From Lotus japonicus (taxonomy: Eukaryota; Streptophyta; Magnoliopsida; Fabales; Fabaceae): a DNA stretch of 64,000 nt. The stretch spans positions 29,565,881-29,629,880 of the forward strand of contig NC_080046.1 of assembly GCF_012489685.1 (NCBI RefSeq), written 5' to 3'. The position numbers and the translations under genes are program-made. Numbering within the stretch: the stretch's first letter is position 1; each line of letters starts with the position of its first letter. Below, piece by piece: positions 44,159-54,750 of the stretch. A model generated the notes under the pieces. It had not been told where the DNA came from. It did no database searches and saw only the letters and a program-made list of their open reading frames with translations.

Positions 44159-44970
44159 CTCATGATGATCTCCAAATCATCCGACACATCTCCATCCGAT
44201 GGTCAAAAACTGCTCAGCGAGCAAAGAGTATCGACATACTCAGAAACTATCAATTTCCCGGCTTATCTCTCGGATAGCCCATTAACACGACTGCTCCCAG
44301 AGCGCCAGAGTACCAACATACTCAAACCTTATCGATATCTCAACACTTGGACTCGACGACACTTCTCATTTTCCAAAACTAAGATTTGATCCTAAGCTTG
44401 CATCCGAGATTGTTATCATTATTTAAAGGTTTAGAGGTTGTTTAATATCTTATGAATTTTCCTTGTAAAAATAGTTTCCTTTTAGTCTTATCGTATTTCC
44501 TACGAGTTTTGTAACACCCCAACTTCCAGGTGTCACTTTCCAAAAATAAACTTTACGCGGAAAACAGGTAATTTTTTTTTGTTTCTTTCCTTTAAATCAA
44601 AGCGATAAAGAAGTAGAGACAACACCCAACAACTAAACTAACCGATATACAAATATATACATCTGTACAGCCTCGGCTGCACTCCATGTCACGCGAAGCC
44701 GCAGTGACTCCAAAGTAGTACGCCCGCAGGCAAATATACAAACCAGAACTGTGAGTAAAAGTATCAAAATACAGTTATCCAAGAGAAAGTCGGCACTCAA
44801 AAATGGCCTGAAAGGAAGACCCCTATACTCCGACAGACTCTCTGTGATCCTCCTCAAAAGAACCACACAAAAAGCCACACATCGGAACCTACCCTGTCCC
44901 AAAAAGAAACTGACGATCAGAGCTCTACACAAAAAATGTCGCTAATCCTAACCTACCCTCCCAGCTCAGC

Positions 44971-45672
44971 TCACCAATCATCCTCCTCCTCATCGCTGCT
45001 CGGCGAGTAGCTCTCCCCACTGCTCTCGGAGTCAGAGTCGGAATCCACCGTAATCATCTCGGTGTCCAAATCCATAACCTCCCTCCTCACTGTCCTGCGC
45101 ACCGCCCTAGTCGAGCCGGTCTCCACATCCACCTCTCCTGTGAGAACATCCTCCTCCTCCACCCTCATCAAGGGGTCCACACGGTAGCCGTGCGGTGAAG
45201 AGAAAGATAAGAGACGTGAGACAGATGGGACAACAGACTCCCTCCTCGGCTGTACGAGCCTAGAGGACGACGCCACGTCGGTAGAAGCGATGGCAGTAGC
45301 CGGAGGTGGCACAACAGATGTAGCAGCAGCAGTAGGCTCGATCTCCTCTGGGTCCTCCTCAACAGAAGGTGAAGTCGGAGGTGGTGCAGGTGGTGCATGT
45401 CCAGTGCCTGGTCCACAATGAACTGAGGGCGGCAAGTCAAAACTCAGCTCCATACGCCGTAGCACTCCGCTCGTCAGGCGTCCTCGCTCATCCGTCCGGT
45501 CCTCCATGACCCTTCCCCTATACGTCGCCCGGTGACCAGCCACATCGATCACCCAAGCGGTGGGGGCATCCCTATCCAGCAGCTCATATCTGATCCCCCC
45601 CGAGGGAGAGACCGTCGAGAACCAGTCGGCCATCGACATCTGGCAGCAGGCCGACCGCCCAAAGACAAACAT
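44971..45672 (-). CDS. 233-aa ORF of unknown function within the LTR
   Basis: The ORF starts MFVFGRSACCQMSMADWF and runs in the sense direction of the element, about 2.1 kb downstream of the LTR TATA box, so it would lie in the leader of the element RNA. The first 75 residues are mixed in composition. Residues 75-120 are Pro-rich, and the last 40 are Ser/Asp/Glu-rich, ending in an acidic SSDEEEDDW. I recognise no domain. Equivalent but broken sequence exists in LTR families A and C (MSMAD then stop in A; MFVFGRSACCQ then stop in C). It may be a leader ORF or a relic; expression is unknown. Confidence 0.4.
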   Translation of the reverse strand: MFVFGRSACCQMSMADWFSTVSPSGGIRYELLDRDAPTAWVIDVAGHRATYRGRVMEDRTDERGRLTSGVLRRMELSFDLPPSVHCGPGTGHAPPAPPPTSPSVEEDPEEIEPTAAATSVVPPPATAIASTDVASSSRLVQPRRESVVPSVSRLLSFSSPHGYRVDPLMRVEEEDVLTGEVDVETGSTRAVRRTVRREVMDLDTEMITVDSDSDSESSGESYSPSSDEEEDDW

Positions 45673-45876
45673 ACAAACAAAGCCAAGGCGCTAGGGTCAA
45701 CTCACAGCAATAAGTACATATACACACAACATGTGACAGGGTATATATATAAGTTGTTATATAAGCATATAAATAATCCTAGCATGTTATGGCTCTAACA
45801 TTACTTCAATAAACAAACAGCACACAGTCTCAGTCAGCATGAATGTATGCGTGAAATGCACAATATGAATCCGGAT

Positions 45877-46113
45877 TTGTGACGCGTTCCCGTTCGCCAC
45901 AAGTGAAGCATTTTCACTATGGATGGACCATTCCCGTTATCCATCCTGGATGAAATCCATCCTGGATGAACCATTCCCGTTATTCATCCTTGGTGAACCA
46001 TTCCCGTTATTCACCGAATGATGAACCATTCCCGTTATTCATCATTAATGCAAGGTGAACCATTCCCGTTATTCACCATGATATGCACAGGTGAACCATT
46101 CCCGTTATTCACC
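45877..46113 (-). repeat. Array of seven covarying hairpins (loop CCATTCCCGTTA)
   Basis: On the + strand: 45877-45902 (TTGTGACG/CGCCACAA, one mismatch, variant loop), 45921-45946 (GGATGGA/TCCATCC), 45964-45989 (GGATGAA/TTCATCC), 45992-46015 (GGTGAA/TTCACC), 46017-46046 (AATGATGAA/TTCATCATT), 46054-46077 and 46090-46113 (both GGTGAA/TTCACC). The 12-nt loop is identical in the last six. Stem changes are matched on both sides. Confidence 0.92.
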
Positions 46114-46199
46114 CGATTGAATGCAACGTGGTTAGCCAAACAACGAATCGCCCTTACCACGAAAGTGTTTAGCTCACAACCCAATCTCAACAAACCCAT

Positions 46200-46320
46200 G
46201 AGTTAGTGTCGGTCAATACAACACAACTCCATTCACAGAATACACAAGGGTCTAGTGTCGGTCAATACAACACCGCCCAAACAACAAGAGCACTAGGTGT
46301 CGGTCAATACAACACGGCTC
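46200..46320 (-). repeat. Second hairpin repeat (loop CGGTCAATACA), three units
   Basis: GTGT-CGGTCAATACA-ACAC occurs three times (about 46206, 46254 and 46297). Outer stems differ but pair in units 1 (GAGTT/AACTC) and 3 (GAGC/GCTC); unit 2 has a weaker outer stem. Confidence 0.8.
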
Positions 46321-47775
46321 CACAACACTCCCCAAGAGTACTAAAGTACTCGGTGACTTCAATCATCACCATAGCTCACCTTAGTGGCTTTCCCCAATTC
46401 CGATAACTCTCCAAACCCACAACAAAGGTCGACTTTTCCCCGTCTTTCGTAAATGTTTTCCCCTTTAGTTCTCCTATAACTGTTCATTTAGTAAAAACGT
46501 TTCGAATTGAATTAGTCAGGTTATGAGTTTATTTCTCAAAATCTAGGTCTCCCAAAGTCTCTAGTTTACAAAATTCTATTCATTCTAGGTTTTCCGAAAA
46601 CCAACCACCCAAAAGAAGTTTCCCGGGGAAAGTCTAAGTAAACCAACGAATACCAGCAAGTGGCTAAGTCTCAAACCCCTCGTTTGAACTTGCCTAGGGT
46701 TGTTCATCCAACCCGAAACATCAAAGATCACCAGATCAATGAATCTCCACTCCGAAGTCGCGTCAAAACGCACAATCCAACAAAGCACAACATCACAACA
46801 TCAGTTCATCAACATAATCAACATCAAAGTAAAGCATAAGTCGAATTGATCGACGCCTATCATGCATTCATAGCTAATATATAGTAAGTTGCCCTAACCT
46901 CGAGCTGTTCCAGCTTCGAAATCAAAGTTCTCCTCAAACAGTTGCTCTGAATATTCCAAAGTTCCTTCAACTGAACCTCGGAGAAAAACAAAGCAGAATT
47001 CAAACAAAATCGATTAGTTCGATCGCAAAACAATACATAAACGATAGACAAAGCATCAAAGCTTCAGAATACGACAAACGGGTACGAAAGGACAAGTTTT
47101 CGAAAACGAAAAACTCCCCCCCCTTAGGAAATAGCCCACGGCCATAAGGAGAAAAGGGCTTCGGCTCTTTTTCTTCGATCAAATCAGTTTACAAGGTAGT
47201 TTTAGGGTAAAACTAAGGCAAAGAAACTGTCAGAACAATTTTCGGACAATCGGGTCGAAATACGACTACGCAGGGGCATTTTGGTCCAAAATAAAGGCTC
47301 AAAACTTCAAAGTTATCAGTTCTGAAAACAAATTTGACAGCAACGATCCTCATGACATCCGTGACAACAAATCCTAAAGGCACGAAGTCAGATTATAGCT
47401 TTACGACAATAAAGTTTCGAAATGTGAGACAAAAAGAGTTTTGAGTCAATTTTTCAGATCCTGGGCAACTGAATCGCAATCAGAGTTTACTGACAGAGGT
47501 TTTAGACTCAGGGGAACATAAGGAACATAACCCAAGCGAGAAATCAGAGAAATCGGACAATTTTAGAAAAAGCTCAAAACTTAGAGCACAGAAACGGCTT
47601 CAGAAACGCAACAGAAACAACAATCAGAGGTAGGAATCGTGTTAGTTACCTTGATACCTAGAAGTAGGGACGAACTGCACGAAGATTGGTCAAGGTTTCG
47701 CGAAAATCTCTCCTCTCCCTCTCTCTCTACAATTCTCGGCCTTGATGGGTGGAAATGGCAAGATTTTTGCTTTTT

Positions 47776-47791
47776 CGCCTATTTATAGGCG
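47776..47791 (-). promoter_or_regulatory. TATA box of the Tekay LTR inside a palindrome
   Basis: Minus sense CGCCTATAAATAGGCG: a TATAAATA core within the inverted repeat CGCCTAT/ATAGGCG. The same 16 bases are at 56412-56427 in the other LTR. Transcription would start near 47750 and run left. Confidence 0.65.
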
Positions 47792-48478
47792 GGCGAAATC
47801 GCGGGAAAATGAAAATTTCGCGATTCCGATTTTTGCAGCACGATCACCGTGGAATTCTAAGAGAGATTCTAGCGTCAGAATTCCAGAACTCAAAACAAAT
47901 ATCTAGAATTTGGGAAATACGATATCGAAAAACTCAAAAGCGGTGTCGGTTAATCTGCCCCGAAAAACTACTTTTTGTTGTGATCGCCGAACGACAAAAC
48001 TTCCTACTGAAGAAAGATTGGAAACGTCGAAAAAAGTCTGGTAACGCGGACGGAATCTTCGTTAGAAGTCCCGAATAGAAAAGGTCTTCATCCATTGCTC
48101 GAAAATAGGGTTTCGAAGCAAAGAAATTAGCGTCGGCGGACATCCGAAAAGTGAAACCTATCGTGCGTACAGTCCAGAGTTCCGAAATGAAACGCTGGTC
48201 GATGGAAAAATAAAGAGAATCTTTAAATTTTCCCTGAGTTCGAAATCTCACTCAAAACGTTGCTTTAAGAGCGAAATAGCCTATTCTGGACACGCTCGCC
48301 CTAAGGCAAGTGTGCAGACGACTCGCACTAACTCCGAAAACAACTACGCAACATTCCTCAAGCAATTCCTGAACTTTCTTCTTCATTAATCTTCCTCAAA
48401 TATCAAACTCCTGTCACGCTTACACTGATTCTACGCGTGAGTCGGAAACTAGCTTGTTCTGAAAATCCAGGTCTTACA

Positions 48479-48493
48479 ATACTCCCCTCCAAA
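48479..48493 (-). other. Polypurine tract of the Tekay element
   Basis: Minus sense TTGGAGGGGAGTAT directly before the 3' LTR. Confidence 0.75.
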
Positions 48494-48515
48494 AAGAAAG
48501 TTTTGACCTCGAAAC

Positions 48516-51500
48516 TCAGAGTTCAGCAAAAAGTCCGGGGTACAGTTCCTTGATCTTGTCTTCCAATTCCCATGTAGCATCTCCCGTATCCTTGTTCCAT
48601 ATCACTTTTACCAACGAAATCTGCTTTCCCCTCAGCTGTTTCACTCTCCTATCCCCAATACTCACTGGCGGTGCCTCAAAGGTCAAATCATCCTTCAATT
48701 CAACATTGTCTGGCTCGATTACATGAGTCGGATCTGGAATGTACTTCCTCAACTGCGACACATGAAACACGTCATGAATGTTGGAAAGAAATGGTGGTAG
48801 TGCAATCTGATACGCAACTGGTCCAACACGTCGAGTGATTTGATAAGGCCCAATAAACTTTGGCGTAAGCTTCCTTGACTTAATAGCCCGTCCAACCCCC
48901 GTAGTCTGAGTAACTCGTAGAAACACATGGTCACCTTCCTCAAACTCTAGGGTTCTACGTCTCTGATCAGCATAACTCTTCTGTCTGCTCTGTGAAGCTC
49001 TCATCTGTTCTCTGATCTGCTTAACCTTCTCCGTCGTCTGTTGCAGCATTTCTGGCCCAATCAACAAACTCTCCCCATCTTGATACCAACACAACGGTGT
49101 CCTACACTTGCGGCCATACAAAGCTTCATACGGTGACATCCCAATGCTCGCATGGAAACTATTGTTGTAGGTGAATTCAACCAATGGCAGAAGATCATCC
49201 CAGCTTCCTCTGTTATCTAGCACACAAGCCCGTAGTAGATCCTCTAGCGACTGAATAGTTCTCTCTGTTTGCCCATCCGTTTGTGGATGATACGCCGAAC
49301 TCAACCTCAGCTTGGTTCCTAACGCATCATGAAGAGCTCCCCAAAAGTGCGAAGTAAACTTTGGATCCCGATCAGACACAATACTTGTCGGAACTCCATG
49401 TAGTCTCACAATCTCCGCCACATAGATCTCAGCCAACTTCTCCACATTGTAGGTAGTTCTCACTGGTAGAAAATGCGCTGACTTGGTCAAACGATCTACA
49501 ATCACCCAAATCGAATCGTGTCTCTTCTGTGTTCTTGGCAAAGCCACCACAAAATCCATGGATATACTATCCCATTTCCATTCTGGCACGTCTAAACTCT
49601 GTAGCATACCAGCAGGTCTTTGATGCTCTACCTTTGCCTTCTGACAAGTCAAACATGCAGCTACATACTCGGCCACTTGTTTCTTCATTCCTGGCCACCA
49701 GAAATTCAGCTTCAAATCTTGATACATCTTGGTCATTCCCGGATGAATACTCCATTTGCTCTTGTGCCCTTCATCCATGATCAGCCTTCTCAATTCTGGA
49801 TTATTGGGTACACACACTCTGTCCTTGCATCTTAAGATATCGTCAGTTCCGATCTTGAATTCCGGGTCTTTCCCTTGAATCACTAAGTTCCTCTTCTCCA
49901 GCAGAAACTCATCTTGCAGTTGTTGCTCTCTAATCTCTTCCATCAGTCCACTGGCAATTCTGATCATACCGAACTTCAACCTTCCCTCAGACGGTGTCAC
50001 ACCTAGACTCATATCTCGAAATTGCTCCAGTAACTCCAGCTCTTTAACCATCATTGACGAGACATGCATCTTTCTGCTCAAAGCATCAGCAACTACGTTC
50101 GCCTTCCCAGGGTGATATTGCAACGTAAACTCATAGTCTTTGATGAACTCCATCCATCTTCATTGCCTCATGTTCAACTCCTTCTGATCAAACAAGTATT
50201 TAAGGCTCTTGTGATCGCTAAATATCGTGAAAGTACAACCATAGAGATAATGCCTCCAGATCTTCAGCGCAAACACAATGGCAGCTAACTCCAAATCGTG
50301 AGTCGGGTAGTTCCTCTCATGCGTCTTCAACTGTCTCGAAGCATACGCCACCACTTTTCGATGTTGCATCAGCACACATCCCAAGCCTTGATACGAAGCA
50401 TCACAATAAACTTCATAAGGTTCTTCTGGTTGCGGCAAAATAAGCACAGGTGACGTCGTCAATCGTTCCTTCAGAGTCTGAAAACTTGATTCACACGCCT
50501 CAGTCCATGCAAAAGGTTGATCCTTCCTCGTCAGTTGAGTCAAAGGTCCAACGATCTTGGCAAATCCCTCAATGAAGCGTCTATAGTATCCAGCCAAACC
50601 CACAAAACTTCTGATTTCTGTCACTGTCTTCGGTTGCTCCCAAGCCAAAACAGTCTCTACTTTCGCCGGATCCACAGCTATGCCTTCCTTTGAGATAACG
50701 TGGCCTAAGAAATTAACTTCCTTCAGCCAGAATTCACACTTGGAAGGGTTCGCATACAGCTTCTTCTCTCTCAACACTTGTAGAACTTGGCGCAAATGTC
50801 CTTCATGTTCCGTTGCATCCTTCGAGTATATCAGTATATCATCAATAAACACCACTACAAACCGATCTAAGAATTCATGAAAGATGCGGTTCATGTAATC
50901 CATGAAAACAGCAGGTGCATTTGTCACTCCAAACGGCATCACTAGGTACTCGTAGTGTCCGTAGCGTGTTCTGAATGCAGTCTTCGGTATATCCTCAGTC
51001 TTCACTCTGATCTGATGATAGCCTGATTTCAAATCTATCTTGGAAAATACAGCAGCCCCTCGTAATTGATCCATCAAATCATCTATCCTCGGCAACGGGT
51101 ATCTGTTCTTGATCGTCGCCTTGTTCAGTTGTCGATAGTCCACACACAATCTCAACCTTCCGTCTTTCTTCTTAACTAACAACACTGGCGCTCCCCACGG
51201 TGAAACACTTGGTCGAATGAATCCTTTTGCCGAAAGATCCTCCAACTGAGATTTCAACTCCGCTAACTCCGCAGGTGCCATACGGTAAGGTGCAATCGAA
51301 ATCGGTCCAGTTCCGGGTACAATGTCGATCACAAACTCCACATCGCGTACAGGCGGCAGTCCAGGTACATCTCCAGGAAAAACATCCGCAAAATCTCGAA
51401 CCACCGGAATACCTTGAATATCCGATTCCTTCTTCCCCTCCAGACTTAGCAATGAAAAGTACTTCTGAGTGCCCTCGCTCAACGATGCACTAATGTGGTT

Positions 51501-52934
51501 AATAGAAAGATACTCGAAAAGATCCGAGTCTGGGAACACCACTTTCTTTCGACTACAGTCCAAAAGACAATGGTAGTGGGATAACCAATCCATCCCGAGG
51601 ATTACATCTAGGTTTTTAAGGGGTAGACATACTAGGTTGGCATGAAAAGTTCTATCTTTATATACTACTGAACAGTGCATGCATGCGGCATTAGCAATTA
51701 GAGTCCTAGCAGGTGTAGTTACCATAAGATCAAAACTCAAAGTAGTAATAGGCAGATGCAGTCTTGATACGCAATCCTTAGAGACAAATGAATGAGTTGC
51801 ACCAGAATCAAAGAGTACAGTTAGAAGATTACCGTCAATTTCACATTCTCCTCTGATCAAACCATCAGCTCCTTCAGCCTCTTCTCCATCCATGGTATAC
51901 ACTCTTCCCTTCGCCACTGGGCGCTTCCCACTAACAGCATTCACAGACGGTTCAACCTTCGGTGCCTTGCATTCCGTAGCCAGATGCCCAGATTTATTGC
52001 AGTTGTAGCATCTTGGTGGCCTCGTGCAATTGTTGGCATAGTGTCCCGTTCCTCCACAACGGAAACAAGTCACTTCACGGTTTGGGGTACGGCTTCCCGA
52101 CCCTCCAGAAGTAGCAGCAGCCATCGGCTTGTAAGATCCCGGGGTAAATCCTCTCCCCGCAGGTCGTTGATATGGCTTCCTCGCCTGAAACCTCCCTTTT
52201 CCCTGAAAACTCTGTGGTGTCGACCTCACCGGTCCTCCTGTTCCAGCCCTGTTGTATCTCCGATTCTTCATCAATTCCACCTCAGTTGCCTTCTCAACCA
52301 ATGCCTGGAATCTCATGATCCCCAATGGTCTCACTGAATCTTCAATATCAGGCCTCAATCCCCTCACAAATCTCTTGCACATGTAGGGTTCATCAACTTG
52401 ATCACGGAAAAACCGAAAGTACTTTGCCAGAGACTCTAACTTGGCAGCATACTCCGGAATGGTCATGCTTCCTTGTTTCAGAGTCAGAAACTGTGATTCA
52501 CGCTCGTCACGAGCACTGTCTGGGAAATACTTCTCGAGAAAAGCAGTTCGAAAAGAATTCCAGTTCACCTCCACATGATTTGCCTCCATCATTCCTCTGG
52601 CGCCTCTCCACCAGTATTCAGCATCTCCCAACAACAGATAGGTTGCCAGCCCCACTTTGGCTCCCTCAGCAGTCTGTAACACTCCAAAGATCTTCTCAAT
52701 CTCCTCTATCCAGAGTTCCGCTTTGTCCGGGTCAGTACCTCCCGAAAACTTAGGTGGATCCTGTCTCCTGAAGTCATTCAAACCTTTGTTCTGATCCAAA
52801 GTCGCCTCCCTCTGACGCTGGTGTTGATCACGCGCTTCCTCCGCAGCACGTCTCAAAGCATTGTCATTCGCTTGGTTAGTCATTGCCTGGGCCATAGTGG
52901 CCATCATCTCCGCTAGCTGATTCGTGTTCACCAT
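48516..52934 (-). pseudogene. Tekay gag-pol polyprotein, intact but for one stop
   Basis: One frame of about 1,470 codons starting [18 protein letters not shown]. Gag covers residues 1-285 ([37 protein letters not shown]). Two CCHC knuckles follow, [14 protein letters not shown] and [14 protein letters not shown] (about 290-325). The protease is [12 protein letters not shown], and reverse transcriptase shows [20 protein letters not shown] and FIDDILIYS. RNase H shows [15 protein letters not shown]. The integrase has HPGMTKMYQDLK, CLTCQKAK and SDRDPKFTS. The C-terminal IWNKDTGDATWELEDKIKELYP resembles a chromodomain, which can target integration to heterochromatin. The only break is TGA at 50162-50160, at the RNase H/integrase boundary. 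Confidence 0.93.
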
Positions 52935-53126
52935 CGTCTGTTAGCCCCAAGAAAACGGTTAGTCCTACTCGTAAAATAGCACCAAACTATTACATATGGT
53001 TAAAAAACCATGCAATCAATTAGAACGAAAAATCGTCCTGCAGACAATCAATTTTCACTCTTTGCAGAGTCACACAACCTAGCACAGAAGACCTATTCCC
53101 CAAAGACTCCCAAAAGACTCGACTAA

Positions 53127-53138
53127 GCTCTGATACCA
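53127..53138 (-). other. Primer-binding site of the Tekay element
   Basis: Minus sense TGGTATCAGAGC, complementary to initiator tRNA-Met, three bases from the 5' LTR. Confidence 0.9.
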
Positions 53139-53607
53139 CAATGTAACACCCCAACTTCCAGGTATCACTTTAGTAACCAAAAATAAACTTTACGCGGAAA
53201 ACAGGTAATTTTTTTTTGTTTCTTTCCTTTAAATCAAAGCGATAAAGAAGTAGAGACAACACCCAACAACTAAACTAACCGATATACAAATATATACATC
53301 TGTACAGCCTCGGCTGCACTCCATGTCACGCGAAGCCGCAGTGACTCCAAAGTAGTACGCCCGCAGGCAAATATACAAACCAGAACTGTGAGTAAAAGTA
53401 TCAAAATACAGTTATCCAAGAGAAAGTCGGCACTCAAAAATGGCCTGAAAGGAAGACCCCTATACTCCGACAGACTCTCTGTGATCCTCCTCAAAAGAAC
53501 CACACAAAAAGCCACACATCGGAACCTACCCTGTCCCAAAAAGAAACTGACGATCAGAGCTCTACACAAAAAATGTCGCTAATCCTAACCTACCCTCCCA
53601 GCTCAGC

Positions 53608-54309
53608 TCACCAATCATCCTCCTCCTCATCGCTGCTCGGCGAGTAGCTCTCCCCACTGCTCTCGGAGTCAGAGTCGGAATCCACCGTAATCATCTCGGT
53701 GTCCAAATCCATAACCTCCCTCCTCACTGTCCTGCGCACCGCCCTAGTCGAGCCGGTCTCCACATCCACCTCTCCTGTGAGAACATCCTCCTCCTCCACC
53801 CTCATCAAGGGGTCCACACGGTAGCCGTGCGGTGAAGAGAAAGATAAGAGACGTGAGACAGATGGGACAACAGACTCCCTCCTCGGCTGTACGAGCCTAG
53901 ATGATGACGCCACGTCGGTAGAAGCGATGGCAGTAGCCGGAGGTGGCACAACAGATATAGCAGCAGCAGCAGGCTCGATCTCCTCTGGGTCCTCCTCAAC
54001 AGAAGGTGAAGTCGGAGGTGGTGCAGGTGGTGCATGTCCAGTGCCTGGTCCACAATGAACTGAGGGCGGCAAGTCAAAACTCAGCTCCATACGCCGTAGC
54101 ACTCCGCTCGTCAGGCGTCCTCGCTCATCCGTCCGGTCCTCCATGACCCTTCCCCTATACGTCGCCCGGTGACCAGCCACATCGATCACCCAAGCGGTGG
54201 GGGCATCCCTATCCAGCAGCTCATATCTGATCCCCCCCGAGGGAGAGACCGTCGAGAACCAGTCGGCCATCGACATCTGGCAGCAGGCCGACCGCCCAAA
54301 GACAAACAT
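53608..54309 (-). CDS. 233-aa LTR ORF, 5' LTR copy
   Basis: Same ORF as at 44971-45672, with a few residue changes (for example near residues 110-115). As this copy follows the 5' LTR promoter it is the one that would be in the leader of the full-length RNA, about 700 codons of sequence upstream of gag. Confidence 0.4.
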   Translation of the reverse strand: MFVFGRSACCQMSMADWFSTVSPSGGIRYELLDRDAPTAWVIDVAGHRATYRGRVMEDRTDERGRLTSGVLRRMELSFDLPPSVHCGPGTGHAPPAPPPTSPSVEEDPEEIEPAAAAISVVPPPATAIASTDVASSSRLVQPRRESVVPSVSRLLSFSSPHGYRVDPLMRVEEEDVLTGEVDVETGSTRAVRRTVRREVMDLDTEMITVDSDSDSESSGESYSPSSDEEEDDW

Positions 54310-54513
54310 ACAAACAAAGCCAAGGCGCTAGGGTCAACTCACAGCAATAAGTACATATACACACAACATGTGACAGGGTATATATATAAGTTGTTATATA
54401 AGCATATAAATAATCCTAGCATGTTATGGCTCTAACATTACTTCAATAAACAAACAGCACACAGTCTCAGTCAGCATGAATGTATGCGTGAAATGCACAA
54501 TATGAATCCGGAT

Positions 54514-54750
54514 TTGTGACGCGTTCCCGTTCGCCACAAGTGAAGCATTTTCACTATGGATGGACCATTCCCGTTATCCATCCTGGATGAAATCCATCCT
54601 GGATGAACCATTCCCGTTATTCATCCTTGGTGAACCATTCCCGTTATTCACCGAATGATGAACCATTCCCGTTATTCATCATTAATGCAAGGTGAACCAT
54701 TCCCGTTATTCACCATGATATGCACAGGTGAACCATTCCCGTTATTCACC
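54514..54750 (-). repeat. Covarying hairpin array, 5' LTR copy
   Basis: Same seven hairpins as 45877-46113, unchanged. Confidence 0.9.

Larger units (their letters stand above)
44510..48478 (-). repeat. 3' LTR of the Tekay element (family B)
   Basis: Minus sense TGTAAGACCTGGATTTTC ... GGGTGTTACA. It contains the TATA box at 47776-47791, hairpin arrays at 45877-46113 and 46200-46320, and a 233-aa ORF at 44971-45672. Confidence 0.95.

Noticed and set aside
51227..51493. Plus-strand ORFs over the Tekay and Sirevirus polyproteins (for example 51984-52337, 52325-52753, 24338-24682)
   Set aside because: Antisense shadows of gag-pol and env-like coding; no independent domain or composition support.
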